Shown: positions 1-8,840, numbered from the stretch's first letter. The stretch is 64,000 nucleotides of DNA from Leminorella richardii (GCF_900478135.1 NZ_LS483470.1:1422501-1486500); one strand, 5' to 3'. Numbers and translations are program-made. Notes: generated by a model from the sequence alone, not told the origin.

Positions 1-169
1 GCGCTATGGTTATGAGGTAAGCGACAGCGGTCGCCTTGACGAACAGACGCGCAGTGCAGTCAGGGCATTTCAGATGCACTTTCGGCCAGCAAACTACAGC
101 GGCGAGCCGGATGCCGAAACGATAGCCATATTGGATGCATTGCTGATTAAGTATCACGACGGAATATGA
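1..169 (+). CDS. amiD: N-acetylmuramoyl-L-alanine amidase, C-terminal fragment (AmiD)
   Basis: Only the last 55 codons are inside the window, read in the frame that starts at base 2. The tail has the pattern of the AmiD peptidoglycan-binding region: RYGYEV, then AVRAFQMHFRP, then a DAET-x-AIL-x-ALL ending. AmiD is a periplasm-facing outer-membrane lipoprotein that cleaves the lactyl-amide bond of muropeptides; its catalytic zinc domain lies upstream of the window. The stop at 167-169 overlaps the end of the convergent ybjT by 16 bases. amiD beside ybjT matches the E. coli order, which supports the assignment of so short a piece. Confidence 0.82.
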   Translation, partial: RYGYEVSDSGRLDEQTRSAVRAFQMHFRPANYSGEPDAETIAILDALLIKYHDGI

Positions 170-1599
170 TCGTCGCGCGCTTCCGCCAGAGAAGCGATGC
201 GCTTTGCCATGCCTTTAAAGATAAACAGGTGTGCGGGCATCATGGCGAACCAGTAGAGCAGGCCGTTAAAGCCTGCCGGGTGCCACCAGGCTCTGACGTC
301 AATCTGTCGATACTGAGTCGTGTCGGTGATGGTCAGCGTCAACCTGCCTAACCCCGGAGCCTTCATGCGAAACAGCATCACCAGCTGCCGCTTCGGTCGA
401 ATGGATATCACCTGCCAGGCGTCGATGCGATCGCCAACCTGTAGTTCGTCTCTTTCGGGGCGCCCATAGCGCCTTTCTCCGCCGACGGCGTCGTCCAAAA
501 TGGCGCGAATTTTCCACAGGACGTTAGCATAGAAGTAGCCGCGTTCACCGCCAATTTCCTGACAGACTGACCACAGGCTTTCCGCACTGGCGCGAGTTTT
601 CACGCTATACCCTGCCTGCTTGGGGTAAAACGCGTATCCAGGCCGCCAGCGTGCTCTGGCTTCGGGCGAGTAGCCCCAGTCTGTTGAGTTCACTGCCTGC
701 TGCTCTTTCTCCAGCGTTTTTCGCACAGCGTCATCGTAGTTGAGCAGGGTTTGCGGAATAAGCTGGCGAATTGGCGCATCGTTAGCGGGCAAATCGTGCT
801 TTAATCCTTCGATCAGCGCTTTGGCCGTTGAGGTGGGCACGGTAGTTATCATGTTCAGCCAATAGACGGAAATCAGCCGAGTAGGCAGAGGGATCGGAAT
901 GATCCAGCGCTTTTTACCTGTCAGGCCTATAAAGCGTTCGAACATGTTTTGGTAGCTGACATACTCAGGGCCGCCAAGATCAAAAATTCGATGCTCAGAA
1001 GAGGGATGAGCCAGAATGTTTGTCAGGTAAACCAGTAGGTTTTCCAAAGCAATAGGGGACGACTTTGAGCGAACCCAGCGGGGAGGCGTCAGTATCGGGA
1101 GGCTATACACCATGTCACGCATGACTTCGAATGCCGCCGATCCGGGACCGACAATAATCCCAGCTCGCAGCTCAGTCACGGGGATACCGCTGCTGCGAAG
1201 CACTTCTCCGGTGATTTTTCGCGCCGTCAGGTGCTGGGAATGGCTGGGCTCTTTGGGCTGAATGGCGCTTAAAAAGATAATGTGTTTAACCTGAGAAAAA
1301 CGCAGCGCCTGCTGAAGGTGCTGAGCCGCCTGACGCTCGCGGTAGATAAAGTCGCTTCCTTCTCCCATACCGTGCACCAGATAGTAGACAACGTCGATAT
1401 TGTTGAGTACTGGCGGAATAGTTTCTGGCTGCATCAGGTCAACGTACTGGCAGGTCACGTTGGGAAAATGCTGTTCCTCTAGCCAGTCAATGCGCCTGCC
1501 GGCGGCAATCACTCGGTGACCTTCGGCGGTAAGATAGGGCAAAAGGTTTTGGCCGATATAGCCGCTGGCTCCTAAAACCAGTATGCGTAGAGGCGTCAT
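154..1599 (-). CDS. ybjT: NAD(P)-binding epimerase-like protein YbjT (SDR with DUF2867 domain)
   Basis: 481 residues, close to the 476 of E. coli YbjT. The N-terminus has a Rossmann nucleotide-binding motif, GASGYIGQNL at about residues 10-19, and a Tyr-rich stretch at about 70 (YYLVHGMG) typical of atypical short-chain dehydrogenases. The last 160 residues form a separate DUF2867-like domain ending in a hydrophobic YWFAMMPAHLFIF segment. The substrate is unknown; the fold implies NAD(P)-dependent sugar or lipid chemistry near the membrane. It converges on amiD, and the divergent methyltransferase gene starts 161 bases upstream. In E. coli ltaE and poxB follow; both are absent here. Confidence 0.85.
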   Translation of the reverse strand: MTPLRILVLGASGYIGQNLLPYLTAEGHRVIAAGRRIDWLEEQHFPNVTCQYVDLMQPETIPPVLNNIDVVYYLVHGMGEGSDFIYRERQAAQHLQQALRFSQVKHIIFLSAIQPKEPSHSQHLTARKITGEVLRSSGIPVTELRAGIIVGPGSAAFEVMRDMVYSLPILTPPRWVRSKSSPIALENLLVYLTNILAHPSSEHRIFDLGGPEYVSYQNMFERFIGLTGKKRWIIPIPLPTRLISVYWLNMITTVPTSTAKALIEGLKHDLPANDAPIRQLIPQTLLNYDDAVRKTLEKEQQAVNSTDWGYSPEARARWRPGYAFYPKQAGYSVKTRASAESLWSVCQEIGGERGYFYANVLWKIRAILDDAVGGERRYGRPERDELQVGDRIDAWQVISIRPKRQLVMLFRMKAPGLGRLTLTITDTTQYRQIDVRAWWHPAGFNGLLYWFAMMPAHLFIFKGMAKRIASLAEARDDHIPS

Positions 1600-1760
1600 G
1601 AGAGTAGGCCTTAGTCTAGATAGTGAGGCGAGAAGGGACTGCCTGTTTGCAGAGACTGTATCATAGAGAGTATTGAAAAGTTATTTTTATGTATATTTCT
1701 TGTTAATTATATTTCTTATTGTCGATTGATATGCATTGAACAGCAGTGGAGCACAAATGA

Positions 1761-2495
1761 ATGAAAGAAAATATTTACGACAGTGAGCGCTTTTTTGAAA
1801 AGTACAGCCGCTTTCCTCGTTCGGTTCAGGGCTTAGCCGCAGCGGGAGAATGGCACGAGCTGCAAAAGATGATGCCCGACTTTTCCGGCAAAAAAGTGCT
1901 GGATCTGGGCTGTGGCTTTGGCTGGCACTGTATCTATGCCGCTGAACGCGGGGCGCATTCCGTGACTGGCATCGATATATCTCAGCGAATGCTGGCAGAA
2001 GCGATGCAAAAAACGGCGTTCTCCAATGTCGAGTATCGACAGATGGCAATAGAAGATGTGTACCCAGAACCGGAAAGCGTTGACGTAGTAATCAGCTCGC
2101 TGGCGCTGCACTACGTTGCCGATTTTGACGAAGTTTGCCGACGAGTTTATGAAGGACTCACGCCCGGCGGCACTTTCATTTTTTCTGTGGAGCATCCAAC
2201 GTTTACTGCTGAGGGCGGTCAGGATTGGTACTACGATAGCGCAGGGAATCGTCTGCACTGGCCAGTGGATCGTTATTTTGCAGAAGGGTGGCGTAAAGCG
2301 GTATTTCTCGGTGAAGAGGTTTCCAAGCACCATCGGACGTTGACGACTTATATCAACGGCCTGTTGAAACATGGATTCAGACTGGCTTCGCTGGTCGAGC
2401 CTCAGCCAGCGAAGCACCTGCTGGAAAGCGTGCCAGAGATGGCTGATGAGCTGCGCCGCCCAATGATGCTTTTGGCGGCGGCAGTTAAGCCATAG
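1761..2495 (+). CDS. class I SAM-dependent methyltransferase
   Basis: 244 residues. The SAM-binding motif I is VLDLGCGFGWHCIYAAERG at about residues 46-64, followed by an acidic end of strand 2 (GIDIS) and a motif-II-like VDVVISSLALHYV at about 110-122, so this is a classical Rossmann methyltransferase of the UbiE/COG2227 type. LTPGGTFIFSVEHPTF fits the post-motif-III strand. The substrate cannot be told from the sequence. The ATG at 1761 has a GTGGAG about ten bases upstream; an ATG at 1757 is out of frame. E. coli has no gene of this kind here, where it has ltaE-poxB, so this is a lineage-specific insertion or replacement. It faces hcr. Confidence 0.8.
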   Translation: MKENIYDSERFFEKYSRFPRSVQGLAAAGEWHELQKMMPDFSGKKVLDLGCGFGWHCIYAAERGAHSVTGIDISQRMLAEAMQKTAFSNVEYRQMAIEDVYPEPESVDVVISSLALHYVADFDEVCRRVYEGLTPGGTFIFSVEHPTFTAEGGQDWYYDSAGNRLHWPVDRYFAEGWRKAVFLGEEVSKHHRTLTTYINGLLKHGFRLASLVEPQPAKHLLESVPEMADELRRPMMLLAAAVKP

Positions 2496-2504
2496 AGGCT
2501 GCTG

Positions 2505-2564
2505 TTGTTTATCAATGTATTGATTGTAAAAACATTGTTTATCAAGATATTGTTTATCAGTGCA
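2505..2564. repeat. tandem 15-bp repeat with TTGTTTATCA core
   Basis: TTGTTTATCA occurs at 2505-2514, 2535-2544 and 2550-2559. The spacing is 30 and 15 bases, so the tract reads as four 15-base units of which the second is degenerate. It lies wholly between the convergent ends of the methyltransferase gene and hcr, and no function is evident. Confidence 0.7.
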
Positions 2565-2571
2565 TCGACCA

Positions 2572-3582
2572 TTAGGCGATTTCTACACTGCCTGTCAGCT
2601 GGCAGCTGCAGGCCAACACGTAGCCCTGACTGATTTCATCTTCCGTCAGGGTTGACTGGCTGGTGGTGGTGTATTCACCCTGTAAAACCTGAGTTTTACA
2701 TGAGCCACACACGCCTGAACGACAGGCCGCAATAACGGGAAGGCCGTTTTGTTCTAGCGCGTAAAGCAGCGTTGCGCCCACGGGCACAGAAAAGTCTTTT
2801 GCCAGGCTGCGAACCCGCATCGTGATTTCATCACCCTGACTGACACTGCTTTCTGCCGAGGTGTGAAATCTTTCCTGATAAAAGCGCTCTGGCGCGACAC
2901 CCAGACTCAGGCAAACGTCTTGCGCCTTTTCCATATAGCCTTCAGGGCCACAGGTCATGACGGTGCTCTTCGCTACATTAGGGGCATATTGCTGAATCAG
3001 CGCTTCACTGAGGTGTCCTTGAACAAAGCTTTCTGGCGCGTCGGATGCGCTTGTAGCCAAATGAAAGCGCAGTCGATCAGCGTAGCGTTCACAAAGGGAC
3101 GCCCATTCCTGAGCGAAAATTACGTCATTGGGAGTATGCACATGGTAAATCACCGTGACGTCAGGCTGAGCGTCACTGGCTAGCAGCCAGCGTGTCATTG
3201 ACATGATAGGTGTAACGCCACAGCCGCCCGCCAACATCAGGAAAGGCGTGTTCTCTTTATTGATACAGGTAAATTCTCCCTGAGGCTCAGAAAGCCAGAG
3301 TGTGTCTCCGGGCTTGATCTCTTGGGTCAGCCAGCCTGAGCCTTCACCGTTCTCAAGGCGGCGAACGGTTAGTGTAATAAAGCGGCTAAGGCCCGGCGAA
3401 GAAGAGAGCGTATAGGCGCGTAGCACGCTGTCACTATGGCGAATACTGACCAGAGCGTACTGACCGGGAGAGTAAGGATAAAAGTCCTGAGCGATAAGCT
3501 CTATCGTCCAGACGTCGTCAGTCTCCTGATGAACGCCGTGCACCTGCATCGCGTTAGGGCAAAGGGGTGTGGGGGATGTCAT
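2572..3582 (-). CDS. hcr: NADH oxidoreductase Hcr (Hcp reductase)
   Basis: 336 residues with an FAD-binding reductase domain (about 10-110, motif RAYTLSSSPG), a NAD-binding domain (LAGGCGVTPIMSM at about 120) and a C-terminal plant-type [2Fe-2S] ferredoxin domain. The cluster ligands are the C-X4-C-X2-C of CRSGVCGSC plus a later Cys in ACSCQ. Hcr passes electrons from NADH to the hybrid cluster protein in the cytoplasm. It follows hcp on the same strand, 61 bases downstream of its stop, and is almost surely co-transcribed. Length and order match E. coli hcp-hcr (322 residues there). Confidence 0.93.
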   Translation of the reverse strand: MTSPTPLCPNAMQVHGVHQETDDVWTIELIAQDFYPYSPGQYALVSIRHSDSVLRAYTLSSSPGLSRFITLTVRRLENGEGSGWLTQEIKPGDTLWLSEPQGEFTCINKENTPFLMLAGGCGVTPIMSMTRWLLASDAQPDVTVIYHVHTPNDVIFAQEWASLCERYADRLRFHLATSASDAPESFVQGHLSEALIQQYAPNVAKSTVMTCGPEGYMEKAQDVCLSLGVAPERFYQERFHTSAESSVSQGDEITMRVRSLAKDFSVPVGATLLYALEQNGLPVIAACRSGVCGSCKTQVLQGEYTTTSQSTLTEDEISQGYVLACSCQLTGSVEIA

Positions 3583-3601
3583 GATGATAATCTCACAAGA
3601 G

Positions 3602-3626
3602 GCGGGAGCCGTTAGCGCACTCCCGC
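3602..3626 (-). other. intercistronic hairpin between hcp and hcr
   Basis: GCGGGAG at 3602-3608 pairs perfectly with CTCCCGC at 3620-3626 across an 11-base loop. No T-run follows on the minus strand, so it is more likely an mRNA-stability or attenuating hairpin than a full terminator. Confidence 0.5.
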
Positions 3627-3643
3627 AAAGCCAAAAAGAGACC

Positions 3644-5293
3644 TTAGGCAGCCAGGATCTCTTTCATATCCTGTTCCACTGTGGTGATTGAGCGCATGCC
3701 AAAGTTTTCTTTCAGCACGTTAAGCAGGTTTTCCGTCAGGAACGCGGGAGCGGTCGGGCCGGTATAGATATCTTTTACGCCCAGCGCCAGCAGTGTCAGC
3801 AGGATGACAATGGCCTTTTGCTCAAACCAGGACAGCACTAGCGTTAGGGGAAGATCGTTGACTGAACAGCCCAGTTTCTCTGACAGCTTGACCGCCAGCA
3901 TGATAGCCGAATAGGCGTCATTGCACTGGCCGACGTCCAGCAGGCGAGGTAGGCCTTCTAGCGTGCCAAAGTCCAGCTTGTTAAAGCGGTACTTGCCACA
4001 GGCCAGCGTCATGATCAGGCAGTCCTGCGGAACGCTGCGGGCGAAGTCAGTATAGTAGCTGCGTTCAGTGCGACTGCCGTCACAGCCACCGACCAGAAAG
4101 ACGTGACGAAGCTTCTTCTGGGCAACTAGATCAATTACCGTATCTGCCGCGTTCAGCAGCGTTTGGCGGCCAAATCCAACGGTAATATTGTGTTCGAGCT
4201 CAGTATAGGGGAAACCGGAGAGGGACTGAGCCTGAGCGATAATCTGGCTGAAGTCGTCCCCTTCCAAATGCTTGACGCCCGGCCAGCCGACGATGCTGCG
4301 CGTCCAGATGCGGTCACCGTAGTTGCCGACGTTAGGGTCAATAATGCAGTTTGACGTCATAACAACGGGGCCGGGGAATTTGGCAAACTCGGTTTGCTGA
4401 TTCTGCCAGCCGCTGCCGTAGTTACCGACCAGATGCTTAAACTTGCGCAGTTCTGGGTAGCCGTGCGCAGGCAGCATTTCACCATGCGTATAGATATTGA
4501 TGCCCGTTCCTTCCGTTTGCTGCAGCAGCATATGGAGGTCTTTCAGGTCGTGACCGGAAATCAGGATAGCTTTACCCGCAACCGGCTTCACGTTCACGGC
4601 AACAGGCGTAGGATCGCCATAGGCGTCGGTTTCACCGCGATCCAGCATGGCCATAATGCGGAAGTTCATTTGGCCTATCTGCATGGCTTTTGCCAGCAGG
4701 TCAGCCATGTCGGCGGGCTGAGTACCTAGCCAGGCCATAATTTGGTGGTATTCCGCGTAGACGCTTTCGTCCTGCTGCCCAAGCACCAGTGCGTGTTCCA
4801 TATAGGCCGCGGCGCCTTTTAGCCCGTAAAGGCAAAGCATTCTCAGTCCGTGAATGTCGTCACCGATAGCCGCTTTGTCTTTATTTAGGGCGAACTCGGT
4901 GGCCTGTTCCAGCAGCTGAGGCAGGGTGTCAGAAAGCGTCAGATCTGCCATAGGATGATCGAGGGTCAATAAAGCGTTTTGAGCGCGGCAGCGCTCGGCC
5001 AGTCGGGCTCTCATTTCAATGGCCTCTCTGGCATAGGCAATAATGCGGTCGCTGTCGAAGTTAACGTTGGTCAGCGTTGAGAAAAAGGCTCTAGGCGCAA
5101 AGGTGTCTACGCCGTTGTCGACAATATCGAGCTCGCGCGCTTTAACAGCCCAGGCTGAGAGGCTTTCTAGCACCGCGACGAGCAGATCCTGAAGGTCTGA
5201 AACCTCAGCGGTTTTGCCGCACATGCCCTGCGCATAGGCGCAGCCGTTGCCTGCGGGAGTACGGATAGTTTGTTCACATTGTACGCAATACAT
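3644..5293 (-). CDS. hcp: hydroxylamine reductase / hybrid cluster protein Hcp
   Basis: 549 residues from the ATG at 5293; a longer in-frame start at 5356 exists, but the family begins with MYCVQCEQT and an AGGA lies just before this ATG. The N-terminal ligands are C3, C6, C18 and C25, the C-X2-C-X11-C-X6-C pattern of enterobacterial (class II) proteins. Hybrid-cluster motifs follow: GHDLKDLH, SNCIIDP, GGCDGS, ACGKYRF and GQCNDAYSA. Hcp is a cytoplasmic anaerobic NO reductase or protein S-nitrosylase that also reduces hydroxylamine. It heads the hcp-hcr unit, and a perfect FNR box lies about 100 bases upstream. Confidence 0.95.
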   Translation of the reverse strand: MYCVQCEQTIRTPAGNGCAYAQGMCGKTAEVSDLQDLLVAVLESLSAWAVKARELDIVDNGVDTFAPRAFFSTLTNVNFDSDRIIAYAREAIEMRARLAERCRAQNALLTLDHPMADLTLSDTLPQLLEQATEFALNKDKAAIGDDIHGLRMLCLYGLKGAAAYMEHALVLGQQDESVYAEYHQIMAWLGTQPADMADLLAKAMQIGQMNFRIMAMLDRGETDAYGDPTPVAVNVKPVAGKAILISGHDLKDLHMLLQQTEGTGINIYTHGEMLPAHGYPELRKFKHLVGNYGSGWQNQQTEFAKFPGPVVMTSNCIIDPNVGNYGDRIWTRSIVGWPGVKHLEGDDFSQIIAQAQSLSGFPYTELEHNITVGFGRQTLLNAADTVIDLVAQKKLRHVFLVGGCDGSRTERSYYTDFARSVPQDCLIMTLACGKYRFNKLDFGTLEGLPRLLDVGQCNDAYSAIMLAVKLSEKLGCSVNDLPLTLVLSWFEQKAIVILLTLLALGVKDIYTGPTAPAFLTENLLNVLKENFGMRSITTVEQDMKEILAA

Positions 5294-5367
5294 AACGAAG
5301 CATCCTATAAGTTGTATTTTATATTCATGTTTAATGATAGAGAACAGTATCAACATTAAACAGGAGT

Positions 5368-5382
5368 TTTTAATGCAACTTT
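5368..5382 (-). promoter_or_regulatory. possible NsrR half-site upstream of hcp
   Basis: Read on the minus strand this is AAAGTTGCATTAAAA, close to the AAGATGC-type half of NsrR operators. The E. coli hcp promoter is NsrR-repressed. Only one half-site is convincing. Confidence 0.3.
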
Positions 5383-5390
5383 AACTATGA

Positions 5391-5404
5391 TTGATCGATA
5401 TCAA
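5391..5404 (-). promoter_or_regulatory. FNR box upstream of hcp
   Basis: TTGATCGATATCAA is a perfect match to the FNR consensus TTGAT-N4-ATCAA. It is centred about 104 bases before the hcp start and lies 18 bases beyond the lysO stop, so it serves hcp-hcr. E. coli hcp is FNR-activated. No well-placed -10 was found at exactly -41.5 geometry, so the transcription start is not fixed. Confidence 0.8.
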
Positions 5405-5422
5405 ATTTTTGCGTACAGACCG

Positions 5423-6325
5423 CTAGGCGGCAGAGAACAGCGCCATCACGATGGGAGCAAGAAGGCTCAGAATAAAACCGTGAACAATGGCAGCGGGAAC
5501 GATTTCTACCCCAGCGCTCCGCTGTAAGACCGGCAGCGTAAAGTCCATAGAGGTTGCTCCGCAAACGCCAAGGGCGGTCGACTGCCGCCGCACGATCAGT
5601 GAAGGGATAATCAGAATAGCTGCCAGCTCGCGAGCCAGATCGTTAAAGAACGCTGCGCTGCCGAGAACGGGGCCAAAGGCATCGGTCAACAGAATGCCGG
5701 AAAGCGAATACCAGCCGTAGCCGGAAGACATAGCGATACCAACGTGAACGGGAAGCCCCAGAACCAGCGCGGCCAGCGTGCCCCCAACGGCGGCGCTCAG
5801 GGCAACCACCAGCGCCACAATGGCACCGCGTCGGTTAAGGGTAATCTCTTTAATTGTCATGCCGCTGTTTCTTAGCTGGATGCCGATAAGCAGCAACAGG
5901 AGCACCAGTGCCACTTCGCTGGCGGCAGAGGCGTGCGTTAGCCAAGGGTAGTGGGTTAGCCCAATCAGAAATCCGGCAATAACAACGCCGCAAAGCTGTA
6001 AAGACGACAGAATGGTGTGCCACGGCGATTGGGGCTCTGAGTGAGTACGAGAAGCCCGCCAGGGCCAGCGTCTGTCCAGAAGGCTCAAGGCGGCCAGATT
6101 TGCGCCGAAAATAGCGATAAAAAACGTGACGCTATAGAGCAAAATTGACTGAAGGTTAGCGCTCAGATTGTCGAGAAAGGCCAGCCCAATTCCCATAAAG
6201 AACAGGATAACGTAGACCATTCCTCCCAGAGTACGATGAATCGCCCGCAGCGCTGCGGCGTTTTTAAGGGGGATCAGATAGCCAGCGATAAGCGGCAGTA
6301 GGACAATAGCCAGTCCAGAGTACAT
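5423..6325 (-). CDS. lysO: L-lysine exporter LysO
   Basis: 300 residues, against 299 in E. coli LysO (YbjE, DUF340). Roughly eight hydrophobic segments span the protein, beginning GLAIVLLPLIAGYLIPL, with the conserved MSSGYGWYSLSGILL and LARELAAILIIP stretches of the family. It exports L-lysine and its toxic analogue thialysine across the inner membrane. The gene lies just upstream of hcp on the same strand and is divergent from ybjD; E. coli aqpZ, which lies between, is missing. No strong ribosome-binding site is seen before the ATG. Confidence 0.9.
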   Translation of the reverse strand: MYSGLAIVLLPLIAGYLIPLKNAAALRAIHRTLGGMVYVILFFMGIGLAFLDNLSANLQSILLYSVTFFIAIFGANLAALSLLDRRWPWRASRTHSEPQSPWHTILSSLQLCGVVIAGFLIGLTHYPWLTHASAASEVALVLLLLLIGIQLRNSGMTIKEITLNRRGAIVALVVALSAAVGGTLAALVLGLPVHVGIAMSSGYGWYSLSGILLTDAFGPVLGSAAFFNDLARELAAILIIPSLIVRRQSTALGVCGATSMDFTLPVLQRSAGVEIVPAAIVHGFILSLLAPIVMALFSAA

Positions 6326-6537
6326 AGTATTGCAGCGGTGTAGATAAACAGTGTGATAACGCTAGCTAAATATGAAGCGAGAGTAAAGTCGTGATGAAAA
6401 AGCGCAGTGGAAACAGCGTTATCTCTCGTTTTTTGCAGTGGTTCATCGCTTTCAACGCCATCTGGAATATAATTACTTTGTAGCTCAGCTAATTAACGAC
6501 GACACAAAAGCCTGACCGACTTTGGGAGAAATTAAGC

Positions 6538-8205
6538 ATGTTTTTAGAGCGCATTGAAATTGTCGGCTTTCGGGGAATTAACAGGCTGTCGCTGCTGCTA
6601 AACGATAACGTGGTATTAATTGGCGAAAACGCCTGGGGTAAGTCCAGCCTGCTGGATGCACTGACTCTGCTGTTTTCTTCTGGAAACGGGCTTTACGAAT
6701 TCAAGATACAGGATTTCCACTATCCCCTTGGCGACGTCTCCTCAAGGCTCGATCATTTACACATTGTGCTAACGTTCTGCGCGCGCGACGTTAACTCTCC
6801 CGATTTACCGAAGTTTAAGCGGATCCGCCCGCTGTGGGTTAAAAACGGCGATGCGCGCCCGCGCATTTTTTATCGCCTTGAGGCCGACGTGCAGGACACT
6901 GACAAGGTAGTCACTTCACGTTCCTTTCTGGACAGCCACGGTCAGACGCTGGAGCTCGACAGTATTGACGAGATGGCGCGGGAGATAACCGGTCTTCATC
7001 CCGTACTGCGACTAAGAGACGCCCGATTCGGCCTGCGGCTAAAGAACGGTAACCTGTTCTCCAACGGGGACAGCGATATCCTTACCAAACAGCTCAGCCG
7101 GCTAGCAACAGAGCTGGAGTGTAATCCTCATAAAATCAGCAATAAGGACCTCAGGCTTGGGCTTCAGGCGATTCACGCGCTGTTAAAACACTATTTTTCC
7201 GCTCAGTTTGCCAAAGAGGGGGCGGATGTCTCCCCCTACCTTAACGAGCGCTATCGTCGCGATACGCTGCTGTGGCAGTCGCTGGCGTACCTGAACCAAC
7301 TGCTGTCTGAGCCAGAAAGCCGCCACATGAGGCTGATGCTGCTTGGCGTATTCTCAGCGCTTATTAACGCGCGCGGGCCGGAGCATTTAGATGAAAAAGC
7401 CGTTCCACTTTTGCTGATTGAAGACCCGGAAAGTCGGCTTCATCCCATTATGCTGTCTGCTGCGTGGGGGCTCTTGGACAACTTGCCCTTGCAGAAGATC
7501 ACTACAACCAATTCCGGTGAGCTGCTGTCTCTGGTGCCGCTGGAAAGCGTGAACCGGCTGGTGCGCCAGTCTAGCCGGACGGCGGCGTTTAAAATTGATC
7601 CGGGCGAGCTCAGCGTTCAGGAGCGCCGTCGAATTTCATTTCATATCCGATTAAATCGCGCCTCGTCGCTGTTTGCCCGAAGCTGGCTGCTGGTGGAAGG
7701 GGAAACGGAAGTGTGGCTGTTGACTGAGTTGGCAAAGCAGTGCGGCTACCACTTTGAAAGCGAGGGCATAAAGGTTATCGAGTTTGCTCAAAGCGGGCTG
7801 CGTCCGCTGCTGAAATACGCTAGCCGTATGGGCATAGAGTGGCACGTGCTGGTTGACGGCGACGACGCAGGGAAAAAATACGCCGAAACCGTGCGCTCCT
7901 TTGTGAACGGCTCCGGCGACAGCGATCGCGAGCGGTTAACCCAGCTTCCCGCTTTGGACATGGAGAACTTTATGTATAAAGCCGGGTTTAGCGAGGTGTA
8001 CCACAACGCCTCGGGGATCCCCGCCAGTGTTCATATGCCGATGCGCAAAATCATCAGTAAGGCAATTCAGCACAGCTCCAAGCCGGATCTGGCTATTGAG
8101 GTTGCCGAACGAGCCGGTGCGCTGGGAACAGAAAGTATTCCGCCGCTGCTTAAAAAAATGTTCTCCCGCATTCTTTGGCTGGCGAGGGGACGAGCCAGCG
8201 TTTAG
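6538..8205 (+). CDS. ybjD: OLD-family ATPase/TOPRIM nuclease-like protein YbjD
   Basis: 555 residues, close to E. coli YbjD (552). The N-terminal ABC/SMC-type ATPase has Walker A GENAWGKSS at about 28-36, and LLIEDPESRLHP at about 297 is the ATPase D-loop region. A C-terminal TOPRIM domain shows the acidic LLVEGETE at about 384-391 and VDGDDAGKKY at about 437. OLD proteins of this kind act on DNA; the role of YbjD is unknown. A GGGAGA precedes the ATG. Macrolide-export genes and cspD that follow in E. coli are absent, and clpS comes next. Confidence 0.88.
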   Translation: MFLERIEIVGFRGINRLSLLLNDNVVLIGENAWGKSSLLDALTLLFSSGNGLYEFKIQDFHYPLGDVSSRLDHLHIVLTFCARDVNSPDLPKFKRIRPLWVKNGDARPRIFYRLEADVQDTDKVVTSRSFLDSHGQTLELDSIDEMAREITGLHPVLRLRDARFGLRLKNGNLFSNGDSDILTKQLSRLATELECNPHKISNKDLRLGLQAIHALLKHYFSAQFAKEGADVSPYLNERYRRDTLLWQSLAYLNQLLSEPESRHMRLMLLGVFSALINARGPEHLDEKAVPLLLIEDPESRLHPIMLSAAWGLLDNLPLQKITTTNSGELLSLVPLESVNRLVRQSSRTAAFKIDPGELSVQERRRISFHIRLNRASSLFARSWLLVEGETEVWLLTELAKQCGYHFESEGIKVIEFAQSGLRPLLKYASRMGIEWHVLVDGDDAGKKYAETVRSFVNGSGDSDRERLTQLPALDMENFMYKAGFSEVYHNASGIPASVHMPMRKIISKAIQHSSKPDLAIEVAERAGALGTESIPPLLKKMFSRILWLARGRASV

Positions 8206-8235
8206 ATACTGACGAGAGCCTGCTTAGCCCTACTG

Positions 8236-8260
8236 GGCGCATAGAAATATGCGCCTTTTT
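8236..8260 (+). terminator. rho-independent terminator after ybjD
   Basis: GGCGCATA at 8236-8243 pairs perfectly with TATGCGCC at 8248-8255 around a GAAA tetraloop, followed by five Ts. It lies 31 bases after the ybjD stop. Confidence 0.9.
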
Positions 8261-8513
8261 CTTGTAACGGATTGTGCTATCGGTGAAATCGCCGTAGCGA
8301 ATGATGGGCTTTTGACGTATAACAGCGGCCGTTTGCAGGTACCGATCAGAGCGAGATGCCACGCGCGGATGTTGAAAAATGCGTAAAAGAGCCCAATGAT
8401 AGAGAGACGATGGATTTTTACCCTGTCCCGTTTTGGAGCCGACGCGTGGCGTAGAGCGGATCGATGAAATAAGTAAAGAACGGTAAGCGTCATGAGAGAG
8501 CGGCACGTAACGC
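8261..8513. other. non-coding spacer before clpS
   Basis: About 250 bases between the ybjD terminator and clpS. No convincing gene is seen on either strand; in particular no CspD coding sequence, which E. coli has here. It should hold the clpSA promoter, but no clear -35/-10 pair could be chosen. Confidence 0.5.
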
Positions 8514-8840
8514 ATGAATAATTTACACGATTGGCTAAGCTTGGAAGAGAAGGTTGCATCGGAAGACAAGACGTCGTTGAAACAGCAACCGCCTCCCATG
8601 TATCAGGTTATACTGAATAATGATGACTATACGCCGATGGAGTTTGTGGTAGAGGTTTTACAACGTTTTTTTTCCTACGACGTCGAACGGGCGACTCAGC
8701 TGATGTTGACCGTTCACTATCAGGGAAAAGCAATATGCGGGGTATTTACGGCGGAGATTGCCGAGACCAAAGTTACGCAAGTTAATCGCTACGCGCGAGA
8801 GAATGAGCATCCGTTGCTGTGTACGTTAGAAAAGGCCTGA
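8514..8840 (+). CDS. clpS: ATP-dependent Clp protease adaptor ClpS
   Basis: 108 residues (E. coli 106). The variable N-terminal extension is followed by the conserved core VILNNDDYTPMEFVVEVL, RATQLMLTVHYQGKAICG and a C-terminus ending NEHPLLCTLEKA. ClpS binds the N-domain of ClpA and delivers N-degron substrates (Leu, Phe, Tyr or Trp at the N-terminus) to ClpAP; the NDD and the HYQGKAICG segment form the residue-1 pocket. clpA follows after 25 bases. It works with Aat, encoded 3 kb downstream, which makes N-degrons by adding Leu or Phe. Only a weak ribosome-binding site is visible. Confidence 0.95.
   Translation: MNNLHDWLSLEEKVASEDKTSLKQQPPPMYQVILNNDDYTPMEFVVEVLQRFFSYDVERATQLMLTVHYQGKAICGVFTAEIAETKVTQVNRYARENEHPLLCTLEKA

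Noticed and set aside
8150..8599. Open frames on the minus strand across the ybjD-clpS gap (about 109-149 codons)
   Set aside because: They overlap the ybjD end, its terminator and the clpS start, have no recognisable motif or ribosome-binding site, and are rich in residues typical of antisense frames.
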